Assembly: GCA_022885665.1 (NCBI GenBank) | Contig: JAGQDJ010000093.1 | Location: 124,001-188,000, forward strand | Source of the DNA: Triops longicaudatus | Lineage: Eukaryota > Arthropoda > Branchiopoda > Notostraca > Triopsidae | Direction: 5' to 3' | DNA length: 64,000 bases | Shown: piece after piece, positions 1 to 11,200 of the stretch | How positions within the stretch are numbered: position 1 is the stretch's first letter | Layout: each line of letters starts with the position of its first letter | Program-made: the position numbers and the translations under genes | The notes under the pieces: generated by a model | Told to the model about the DNA's origin: nothing | Databases searched by the model: none | The model's input: only the letters and a program-made list of their open reading frames with translations

Positions 1-3000
1 TCTGACGCAGACTTCTTCGTTACCAACTACCGTCCCGGTAATTACCGCCCGAGACACTTGCAATTTTTCCATCTGCTTTACTTTCTCAGCACGTGATCTT
101 TTCTATTTGGTTCCTTTATTCATTCTTTTTTTTTCTCATTTTAACAGGGTGTCGGTAGTTCGAATCTCTACCCATCAACGCAAGCAGTAAATGCAGAACT
201 GCGCGCAGATTTACAAAGCTTAAGATTGGAGGAAGCAGACCCGTTGCCTTTGAATCCAACCGACGCCATGACCTTACCGTTATCTCTGGCTTTACCCCTG
301 TCTCCCAATGGATACAACGTAGAACTCTTGACGGAAGGTGACATGGAGCAGCTCTCTTTAGAAATCGAGAAAGAAAGGTAGGAAAACTGCTCTTTGTTCT
401 GTGTATGGAAACATGATCCCAACGGCAATAAGCAAGGATCATGTCTGGAGAAGAGAGAAAAAAGGCCAAAAGACCTCACGCGAATTGCAGTACCGCAAGC
501 CAGTTAGTCTCAGTTTGCTTCGAAAGTCTTTAACGAGATACTTTAATGGTTTTCACAGAAATAATTTACAGTAGAACTTCCGATTTTTTTTAGCCCCTGT
601 AACGGAACTCTTGATTGTGTCAGCCACCTCAGCAATTGATTTCTTCTTTAATTATGAGTTTCTACATTTATTTCAAAATACTTGCTCACGGATTGTGTGA
701 TATTTTCACATAATGATCTCACGAAAGTATAATTAAGGTACAGTGGAACACACTTATAACGATATGGAAAATAACAATAACCTGCCTATACCGATACGAA
801 ACTGGCGATCCCGTTTCAGTCCCATTTAATCCGCTGAGAACGATGTTCGGTATTACTGATATCGCTTATAACGAAAATTCGCCTTAACCGACACAATTAT
901 GAAGTCCAGTGGGTATTTTGCAGTGGTTAATAGTTCAGGATATACCGATGCCCTGAACTGACAATTATACTTAATTCCCGAAAGTGGAGGCTGTCAATTT
1001 CCTTGAAAGAATTATAACAAATTTTCACAGCTTTGACGAAATCAGCTTTCCCAACCACTCACCTTTGATCATTCTCGATGGTAATCTATACCGTGCTCAC
1101 AAATGTAAAGTAAACATGGAGCATGCTGGACGCTTATGAACATGGACGCTGTGAGCACGATTCGCAGATGTTTGAAAGCGAGGAGTGATACATCGTTCGA
1201 AAACCTATACGCCTTGCAGAACTATGTGCATAGTTTATCTCAGACGAACGCTAAACAGACCGTAATAGCGCATTATTTTGTGAAAAGATGCTACTACTAC
1301 TACTACTACTACAACTACTACTACTACTACTAATAATAATAATAATAATAAATAATAAGAAGAATAATACTAACGTTCACGACGTTATTTAATAGCAAAA
1401 TACAATATATCAGTACGCCTATTCATCTCAATTGGTGTCTCTTGTCAAAACCGATACTGCTTGTCCGGTCCCGAGCCCATCGTTATAAGCGGGTTCCACT
1501 GTATAAAAATGAAATTTATTTTCGGTTGCTTTTTGTTAAGGGGCTTTTCTAAAAGTTTCCTAATAAACTTAGCTCTTCAATCTGATTTTGACAACTATCC
1601 TCCCTCTTATCCCGACTAGTTGACAGAACAGGAGTTCTGCGTTATCTAAAAATTGTCACAATGCGGATCAGCCTGCTTGACACACTTCAGCGATTCTAGC
1701 CAGCTAATTACAGTCTCAGGTGGAAATTGTGTTACACAGAACAGTGATTGTTTACGTCGGCCGGGGACTCGACTCTCTTATCTGAGGTCTGTTTCTTCCA
1801 AGTACCGTGATTTAGGGAGGTATAATGTACTTTTGTGAGCAGAAAAAAAGTTTACCAAGCAAACCACAGAAGCCCAATTAGGCCTCTTGAGGCTGATTAA
1901 CCTTCATTAAGAATGTGAAGGGACTCGAACCAATCGCTTGCAAGGCAGACCGTGCACTTCAAAAGCTTACAACTTAACCTATCACTGTGAAGAATGGGAC
2001 GTTTCGATGTAGGGAAGTAGTTTATGTTTTTAATAAAGAAGAGAAGACGGCGGGATAAGAATAGCTATTAGCAGAAATCTTTGTAAAAAATACAGTTTTA
2101 ATGCTACAATTAGAACCGGAGCGAAAGCTCTTTTTAATGGACTGGTAGTAAATAGCTAATTAAATTTGTTTATTAAATAAATTTGTAAATATTTAAAACG
2201 CATTCTCCTTTATTTTCTCCTTTCAAGACTTTGGGGCTATGCAAGGAAATTTGTTTCCTCCATTCTAATTATCAGCGCTACTTTTTCTCGAAATATCTTG
2301 CCCGATTTTAGACTCAAAAAGAGTTCAAATAGAGTGGTATAGCTTTAAAATTCAGTGCGATTGGTCACAAAATGTAAAATAAGCCATCAGCCGTCATCTG
2401 CAAATATCAGCCTACGGACACTCCTCTCTAGTTCAAAACGTGCCATTTGAGCACTGGGGAAGTTCTATACATTTAAAAGTGCGAAGTCTACCTCTTACCT
2501 TGCTTGTGTTTGGATCGTGTCCCTTCACCTCCTGAATGAAGGTAAATCAGCCTCAAGAGGCCTAATTAGGCTTCTGAGGTTTGCTCGGGTAAACTTTTGT
2601 CTGCTTACTACAGTACGTAAAGTTAGGTAGATGCAGGCGTAGGAAACAAAATTTCTTTTGGAGGAAGAGATGGGGAAAAATATTTCTCCATATTTTCTGT
2701 AATTTTGGGAAGAAGCCTCTTTTCATTAGGTTTAGAATAAATGTAAGGGTTTAGTTAGACTAGGAGTAATTAAGCGGGGATCTAAGTCGTGATCTTTTCA
2801 TACTATTTCAGCCGTGACAGACTCGTAGACATGAGGAGAAACTGGTTTCTGATGTTGTTATAACGTGATGCGAGAGCAAGGAGAATAAGCAAAGAAAGAG
2901 AGGCGTTTGAGGGTAAGGAAGGGACGAGATGCGATGAAATGATCAGTGCTAACAATCAAGAAGACGTAGAAGGAAGTGTGGGGAGAAGTAACGTGGTTAT

Positions 3001-3441
3001 TTTTTCTACGTGTTAGGACCTAGTGTCTCCCGGAAGCACGCACGTTAAGCTTTGTAGCGTTATCTAAGATAGAGAGAAATTGTACACAATCCGTCTTTAT
3101 GTCTAGTAACAATACTTAAGAGTTCGTGCTTTTTTTGTTTTGTGTAAAAAGGGTGGAATACTTGGAGAAATCTAAGCATTTGCAAGATCAGTTGCGGGAG
3201 CTGAAATCCGAGATTGAGGTCCTCAAAGTGGAAGAAAACCAGACTTTGATGGATCAGTTTCATCAGGAACAGATGTTTATGGGTGAAAATAAATACTCGA
3301 CATTGAGAAAGGTAATGTAGAATTCGTTGTTTTTTTTTCTGCTAAATAATTTGGGGTGCTTTTTATTTTGTTTTTTGGTTGGGCATTTAGATCAAATCAG
3401 GATCTACCCAAGCGCGGGTCGCATTTTTTGAAGAGTTATAG
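1..3441 (+). CDS. NF2: Merlin (neurofibromin 2 homologue), C-terminal exons
   Basis: Partial gene entering from the left edge. Coding exons are 1-37, 148-377, 3152-3311 and 3391-3441 (stop TAG), all joined by GT-AG introns with continuous phase. The encoded tail is a Pro/Ser/Thr-rich linker, then an acidic coiled coil (LEIEKERVEYLEKSKHLQ, then DQLRELKSEIEVLKVEE) and the ending ARVAFFEEL. That ending and the 'SKHLQ-QL-ELK-EIE-LK' helix are diagnostic of Merlin, the ERM-family cortical scaffold that links membrane receptors to Hippo signalling; the FERM domain must lie left of the window. ERM proteins proper end in an actin-binding motif that is not seen here. The 2.8 kb intron 378-3151 is unusually long and holds mobile elements. 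A candidate AATAAA lies at 3751-3756. Family identity is firm. Confidence 0.93.
741..1501. mobile_element. pogo/Tigger-like DNA transposon, internally deleted
   Basis: Both ends carry the same inverted terminus: CAGTGGAACACACTTATAAC on the left and, reading inward from the right, CAGTGGAACCCGCTTATAAC. TA dinucleotides flank both ends (739-740 and 1502-1503), the target duplication of Tc1/mariner/pogo elements. Near the right end, 1136-1285 on the + strand encodes a fragment resembling the C-terminus of a Tigger-type transposase (ALQNYVHSLS, then KQTVIAHYFVK), so this is probably a deletion derivative. It sits in the Merlin intron. Related termini occur at 25389 and 27168. Confidence 0.8.
1291..1361. 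repeat. (TAC)n/(TAA)n microsatellite
   Basis: Trinucleotide tract of CTA/TAC units passing into TAA units, directly following the transposase-like fragment inside the pogo-like element. Confidence 0.9.
1836..2030 (-). repeat. tRNA-derived SINE-like repeat, left copy of an inverted pair
   Basis: Read on the minus strand this contains a polymerase III B-box-like GGTTCGAGTCC (1921-1931) preceded by an A-box-like TAGGTTAAGTTG, followed by a body with TCAAGAGGCCTAATTGGGC. The same sequence, imperfectly conserved, recurs in opposite orientation at about 2395-2612. Either two SINE copies in head-to-head orientation or the arms of one fold-back element. Confidence 0.6.
2395..2612 (+). repeat. tRNA-derived SINE-like repeat, right copy of an inverted pair
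   Basis: Partner of 1836-2030. The region TCAGCCTCAAGAGGCCTAAT and its flanks match the reverse complement of the left copy over roughly 190 nt with frequent substitutions; the B-box-like site is degenerate here (GGATCGTGTCC at 2512-2522). Confidence 0.6.
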
Positions 3442-5227
3442 AGAACAAAAAGACGCCAAAACTTATTTTCCTCATATCTCTCTGTGTCGTGACATGTGGC
3501 CTTACCCAAGGGTTGTCGCCATTGTTTGGAACATTTAACGAGGTCCGGATTTACAAGCTTCCTATATAATGCCAAGCCACTGAGTGCACGAATGTATGTT
3601 TTATTTTGACATATACATTGCATGTATGGAAATTTTTTCCTTGTATGAAAGTTGAAAGTACAGTCACGCCTTTCTTAAACCTGGATGTTCTCCCTTTATG
3701 ACCAACGGCAGTGCTTTATTGTGGTTTTATACATAATTTGCTTAAAAAAAAATAAAGAAAAAATTCTTTTCATTACGTCATGTAAGGACGTATATATAGA
3801 TTAAAAATTACTTAAAAAATTCTATACGACACAATATAGTTTTCTAAACGCATTCTCAATTTATCAGAAATCCGCTTATTGCACCGTTTTGGCAGCCTCT
3901 GGAAAGTCATTGCGTTATTTATCTTAAAAATACACGTTGCGTTCACTTTGAGCACTTCTTTATTCCACTTTGCGTTCTTTCTTTTTTTTCTTTCTTTTTT
4001 TTTTTAGAAGGTGGTAATAGTTTGTAGAGGTTCTTGGTAACTAAGTCCCGAAAATGCGAATGGTAAGAGACTAGGTAATGTATTTTAACCATTCTAACCG
4101 TTACCAAAATTGTGGATGAACTTGAGTAATTAAGTTCTAAAAAGTTTTGATACCAGTTTAGGTTCTCCCTCTGTTGACCACCGTCAGAATTATTTTTGTT
4201 TATTTTTAAGAAAAAAAAAAAGACAATGGAAGACGCATTTTTTTCGCATGGGCGAGAGACTAAATAGTTTCTTTCGTGACATTTTGCGATATCTCAGGAG
4301 TTTATTCTGCATATCTCCCCAGAGCACAGTAAAATCTTCCAATGTTCGTTGCGCGGTTTTAAAATCGTTTTGCATATCGTAAGGCTACACCACAGCTTTG
4401 TTCTCTCAACTGCGACATTAGCTGGCGTATTTGATAGGTCCCTTGCTACGTATAATTTTGTTTTGCTAAGCATTTTGGAACAAAATTATGCGAAACTTTC
4501 TTTTTTCCCTGTTATTTTAGAAGCCTCAATTTGATATCCCAGCATTACACGAATAAAAGGAGGATCGTAAGTTTAGTAGTTTACGTGCGTGGTATTATCT
4601 TAACGCATAGCATTTTGGTTTTATCACACATATGACTTAGTGAATGCAAACTTCGAGTACTGCTCGAAATAAATACGGCAACAGCGATCAGCTGCTATTG
4701 CATGTGCTTAAAGAAGTCGCGTTTGTTATGCCGTAAAGAGGTCTACAACACTTAAGGTTAAAGAATCGTCATAACATTTTATGAATAAGGCTGAGGGTTA
4801 TACTTGTTGTTAAGGTAATATAGTTGGGCCTTTATTGCTCTGGATATAGCTGAAATGTACATAACGCTTGAGGCAAAACAGACGTAGACTTTCTGACTTC
4901 GTTTTTTCATCGTATGGCGAGGCAGTTATGAGGACAGAAACAATGTTAATTGGAGAACATTTCGTGTCCGAAAAGTAACACGGAACAGTCCTTTTTTGCA
5001 AAAGGGACAAGTGCTTTGGTATAATACAAACGGGAAGAAACCATTGATCTCTTTTTAAGGTACCGAACCAGAATTACGGGCACGTGAAAGAAACTTTCTT
5101 GGACGATAAGTCTGCGGAGCTGAGGGGCCCGGGCCTGGTCGCGCTTCCAGGATAGAACGGAGCAAATTTCGGCCTGTTAAAGAATAATCGGTTCTTAGTG
5201 TGAAATGATAAACTTTTCACAAGGAAA
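3442..5227. other. intergenic, converging 3' ends of Merlin and the CNG channel
   Basis: No exon with paired splice sites was found. It should contain both 3' UTRs: AATAAA at 3751-3756 on the + strand and TTTATT at 4831-4836 (AATAAA on the minus strand) are candidate polyadenylation signals. Confidence 0.6.
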
Positions 5228-8200
5228 TTAAGCGTGAAAAAAAGGAGTTATTTTTCGTTTACTGGGAGCAGGTGGTTCGGGCTGATTTTCAGATGAGGGA
5301 CTTAGACTCTTGCAAACCCGAAGCTGCTTGCGTTGACGATGGAGCCCGGCAAAGTCCGAGCTGAAGGCTTTTTGTAATCTCTTTTTTAAACTATGTTTCC
5401 TGTTCTTGGGAACCGGGTAAGCTTCAGAGTAGGGTCCTAATTCGTCGTATTCACCAGACGATTGCGAGGACTCCATGTTAATGACTGTATCACTTCGGAG
5501 GCGTGTCCACGCTGAGCCAAACTCGAGCTCAAGTAGGGCCTCCTCGTGCTCTTGGGGCGAGAGGAGGCTCGTAGAAGTAGAGATTCGTGTTGTAGTATTA
5601 GGAAGCAAGTTGGGTGAGGGTAAGCGTTGCGCTTCTAGGTATTCGTCTTCGGAAAACTCATCCCACGCTATGGAATCTGTTACGATAGCTACACCATCGT
5701 TTATAGGCTTGTCATCTTCCACGCTAGGGGAGTGGTGTATGATGGAATTTCTCGAATGATTCCGCTAGTGTTAGTACGGTAAAAAAGAACACGTCAACGA
5801 AAAGAAAAGGGGAAAGTGTTACGACCAGTTTGACAAGTATACGTAGCGCTGACAAACGCTTACCATGAAAAAGTGGCTTGGATTCTCGTCACTATCGCTA
5901 CTACTGGCTTCGCTTTCGGCATCCGCTTCTTCGGCGGAAACGTCTTCTGTTAGGTTCTTTCCGGAAGGCGGACTCGTCAAGCGATTATTGGGCTTTTTTA
6001 TACAAAGAAAAATAGAGGTGACAAACTGTCAGTGTATTTCTCGAAATTATGCATATTTATGTATTGGAGTGCTGGTATGTTTCAAGACGTACTTTGTTTC
6101 AGTATGACTTCTTCGTGCTGTCCGCTAAAGATTTTCGGATAGTTATACTGTCTTCACAACGTATAGGCTACCTTTATTGCTACGAGTTTTCCAAACAATT
6201 GTAGCAAAGTTGAACTGACAAAGCAGCCTAAGCGGCCTAGAATCAGACTCACGAGAACGTCCGGAGGATAGACGAAAGGTCACAACGTTACTTCCATTTT
6301 TCTTCCCGTAGACTCATCCCTGCCTTCCTGAACTTATTACCATACTTCTACCATTTGGCACTCGAAAAGTAGTCTATAAAAGTTGCATATTTTTGCTGAA
6401 AGGATCTGTATGCATAAAATATCGAACAGAATGCTTGCTTGAAGCCAGGCCATTTGGGAGCGTTGCTTTCTTTCCCCTGAATAAACTGTTAGTCCTAACA
6501 AGACAAGTCTTGCGCGCAGCGAAACTTTGGAAAGTTCCATCTCCCTTAACAAGTAACAACTCTTTCTACAAAAGCTCAACTTTATTATCACATCTTACCC
6601 TAACAACGTGTTAAAAAAACACTTTAGCACCCCAGGCCAAGTTTGTCTTTAACTTTGTTTTACTCACCTGAGTTAAAAGCCGTAGTTGTTCTCTCAATTG
6701 GTGAATAGTCAAATCTCTGTGTTGAACTTCCGTTTCTAAGTACTCTATTCGTTCTTGGAACCGATTCTGGATATCTTCCTACGATTAAACACAGCGTTTT
6801 ACATTCAACAATACAGTATTAACCTCTTACAAGGCGTTTCGTCATTTCGTTCGGTACGTTCAGACGTTTTAAATGCGTTTAAGAAATCCTTTATTTCTCT
6901 TTATGATAGCTTTTCCTTAACAAATATATTAAAATGTGTAAAAAAACAACAGATTTTTTGTCATTTCCGCAAAATTTGTAGAACAGTAGTACAATTATTT
7001 TCAAAAAGTGAATGAACAACTTTTAAGTTGTTTCTTTTTTAAATTCTTGCTAGAAAAGTTATCTGAAGTATTATAAATTAGTAAGAGGATATTAAAGATA
7101 CTCAAATATCCATGAAAAAAGGCTTAATATTTGTTTAATTTAAAGTTCACAAATTGAAAGATATTTGTTTAATGGCACTGCTTGTTTATTAAATAAATAT
7201 GTACCAGGCGGGTCTGCAGAACTTGCTTGATGCCCATAAGAAGGTCCGTAACGCATTCCTCTTTCCGGCCAATCACAACTTCTTTATTGCCATTGCACCC
7301 GGGCGAATTTGATTTCTTGAGCTTTGGCGAGCTTAAGGGGGGCGAGCTACTGCAGGAATTTTTCTCCGCGACAACGATTGTTTGCGGTGGAGGCTTGCGC
7401 AATTTGGGTGAAGTGGATATGTTGCTTCCCGATTTTTCCTCCTCGTCGGAGGCGTCAACGATCTGCGGCAAGTGCTGGGGCTGCGGCAAAGGTGGCGAAG
7501 GTAACGTTTCTTTATAAGACGTGTACCGTCCCCCGGAGGTAAATTGTGCATGACGGGCCGCGTAGCCTTCTACCGTCTGCGACCTTAGTAGCTGTCTCTT
7601 TTGTTGCGGCCCCTTAAGCCAAGCGGGTGGGGTGTCACCTTGAGATAATTGGCGTAAGAAGTACTTGAGCGAACGGCGTTCGGGGGTTTCGTTGCTTTCG
7701 GGAGACGTTGGGGGCGAGTAGTGACGGGCTGCGGGCTCATTTTCCTCGTGATTTTCTGGAACTTTGTCCTCGCAGTGGGTATGGTTGTCATTGAGAGCGA
7801 ACGCCACTGTTTCTAAGGCGCCCGAGTTGCTCTGAGACCGAACTAACCCATTAGGATTCTCCCCCGAGATCGGGTTGACATCCGTTGAATCGAGACTGAA
7901 ACTGCGGGCACTTTTGAGCTGACGTTCTAACTCGGCCAACTTCTGTCGTTCGTTGAGAATTTTGAGGCGTTTGACAAAAGGGAGCACGGTGAATTCGGGG
8001 GACAAGTCATCTACCGACACGTAATTCCGCGAATTCTCAGCTAGCCTTAAACGACGCGGACGACCTGAAGAGGCTGCATCGGGACTGACCACTTGGGAGG
8101 GTTTGCTTTCGTTGCTAAAACTGGTTTCCTGCAGGGTTGCACGACCGTCACAGCTTGACCGGATGGTAATTGTTCGTACATCAGCGTTGGAAGGGGGTGA

Positions 8201-11200
8201 AGTGGTGACCGGGCTGAGGGCTAAGGCAGCCAAAGGGGAGGCAGGGCTTAGGACGTGATTGAACACGTCAGTGAGAACACTTTCTACGTCCGTGACGACT
8301 GGCACAGTTTGTTGGCGCCGGTACTCCCGGAAGATGCCCCCTTCGCTACTACAACGGGGAACGCATATGTCGGACGACGACGCACCCTTCCGGCGGGGCA
8401 AGTGGCTTAGCTGGAAGAGAGGTTCGCTCGGCCGGCCGTTTGTTTCCGTTTGCTGGGGTAATTCTTCTTGTAAATTTGTTTTTGATGAAGAAAGGGACCA
8501 ACGAGCCCGAGTCTTGGTCCTCGTCGGTGCATCTCGGCCTTTATGGCTTAGTCGACGGCGCCATTTACCACCGCGGACAGCTCCATTGTCCGTAAGACTG
8601 GAATTGGAATTGGTGGAGGTAAAGTCGTCATGCACAGAGATGGAAGTTCCACTTGTTCCAGGCGCTGTTGAGGCAGAATTGGTATAGACATGTTTTTGGT
8701 CCCTAAACCCGACCCGCTTTTCTTCCTTTACGGTTGAAGCCGGCGGCAATAACGGCATGGTCTCTTGTTCGGTTTCTTTAATGTCTTCAGCCGTTTCTTC
8801 TTTGACATCCGAGCAGGGGTGGTAAGGTAAAATGGGTCGGAGGGTGTGGCGTGCGGCTGTGGAATCTTGATCAACACCGTCTTTGGTATTGTGTTTGGCA
8901 CATTCCGCGCCGCCAGTGTGGTGGATCACTTGCATAGCGGGATGATTGCTCGGGGTGGCAGCATTCGATTTCTTCTGGTTTTCCAGCTCTTCATTTTGTT
9001 TGAGCAATTTGAGACGCTGGAGCAAAGGTAAGCCTGCGCCAATAGGTTCACTCGAGTGAGGGGCTTCATTGCTGCTGAGAAGTGAGACAGGAATGACTCC
9101 TCCGGGAGATTTAGGGAAGGGTCCTGATTCCGACGACCCAACGTGGACTTGCACGTGTTGTGCATTAGCGGAAGCCGCCAGGGCTTCGCGTTCTTCTTTC
9201 TCTTTGAGGAGTTTCAGGCGTTGCATTAAAGGTAAACCGGCTCCGATGACTTCGATAGTGTTGTCCTCGCCGCTGACCGGTTCCTCGCGTTCTTTATGAC
9301 GGGTATAGAATTCCGAACAATGAGTGAGATGGTCCTCGTCAGAGGTGACGCGCTGCATCCGGCGAAGCAAACCCCGTTGTGATGTTAAGGACGTAGATTT
9401 GGGGGCATGCGAAGAAGTTTTGTGGTATATCGACGACCGACTTTCTAGTTCTTCCTCATTAGATTTCCCACTCCTATGAAAACAATCGATAACAGGGCTT
9501 CTAATTGCTTAGCTTTTGACAATCGTAGACCTCTTAAGCATGTGCCAGCTGATTTGACTCGGTAGAAGAAGGAGATAAAATTCGGAAACCTTTCACAAAC
9601 GCAAGTTACTACTACTTTAAAAAGGACATCTTAAATTACGAAATGCTTCCTTCACAAGTTTAATTTTCATTGGGTAAGATTTCTTTCACGATAAAGCGTT
9701 CTTGGAAGCTTTCCACTCAACAGTGTATGACGTCGCACGCTGCGTGACTTTACGAGTAAAGTTTTGGTCTTTTCAAATTCCCCTCTATTTTAGGAAGCTA
9801 TTTTACTATGCTATTAGCTGGGACTAAATTTAAGATTAATTACTTTGTTAAGAATTCATGTGCAAGAAATATAAGCTGGGGCTGAAAAGGCAAGAGACTG
9901 GAGCAATTATTCCTGTGTTCGCCTTACCTATGGCTTCGCCGGAGTGCTTGTCTAATGCCTTTGACATCTGATCGAAGTCGATCGGCGAATTTCCGGCCCG
10001 TGCCAGCTTCTTCACTACCTTCAGCTGCCCCTCGGTTTTTCGCTTTCCGAGCAGCGATCTGATTAGCCCTGTATTGACTGGCTGCTTTCCTGGCCTCCAT
10101 GAGCCTTTTGCGACCCAAGGTCTGCAAAATGTCCTGAGCTTCAGGGTAATCTTTCATTGCTGCCAGAACATCTTCCCTGGACAGACTAAACAGCTCAGAA
10201 AATCCTACTGAGCGTACGTCAGCCGTTCGCCTATATTAATGCAGCAGCGAAGAGATAAAATGCATGGAGAAAAGAAAAGAAAAATTGCGGTTTTATTGAT
10301 CAATTGAAAATCCGAGCTGCCTGTAAATGGGATTTTCTTACTTGTTGTAGCCATCCAAGTTGAGAATTCCAATTTCGCCGAAAAAGTCTCCTGCTTTCAT
10401 AGTCGTCAAGACTTTACCGTGCTCGCTTTATTTTTCGTAGGAAAAGAAGGTAGAAAAAATTCCGATTAGCACTAGGTATTCTTGGGAATAAAATGGGAAA
10501 AGACTGTTTCTTTTCTTCCTTGTTGGGCCGGTAGTGTACCGTACCTGATTACTTCCAGGATTCCGTCAGCAATAATAAACATTTCCCGTGCCACTTCACC
10601 CCGGCGACAAATCATGTCTCCTGGGGTGAAGATGGAAGCCTTCATTTTGAGCACCAAGTCGTGAAGGAACTCGGGTTGACACTCTTGAAAGATACTGACT
10701 TTCTTTAAAGTTAACAAGTTGACATGTAAAGCCAATTCCGTCTTCAATTTATCCGGTAAAATCCGCAAAGCTGAGTTTATGTCGCCGCCTCCTTGGATTC
10801 GCCCTCTGATAAATCCACACAACAGGAAGAAAACACATCAGAGCATGCTCTTGAACAACAAGACGTTCATATCAAAAACGGCTAATAAGCTGTGATCAAA
10901 GACTACGTAACTTACAGTTCACTTCTCAGTTTACCCGGTATTTGCCAATTAAAACTTGCAAACGCCTATAAGTATGCTAGTAAACTCGTTACTGAATTTC
11001 TAAACTGTGATTAACAGAATTTTACTGGAAATTCCACAGTACTGGCTACAAATCAACCTACGCAGTCCCTGTCAAGTAGAAATACAGAGACCGCATGAAA
11101 AGTGTTTCTTTCGTACGGAAAAGAGACATACCAGGGATTTCACAAAAAAAGCTAGGAATTGGCACATAAGATGCGCTCTTCTAAGTTTCAAGAATGCTTA

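Noticed and set aside
148..190. T-arm-like GGTAGTTCGAATCTCTACC
   Set aside because: It is coding sequence of a Merlin exon; no other tRNA arms surround it.
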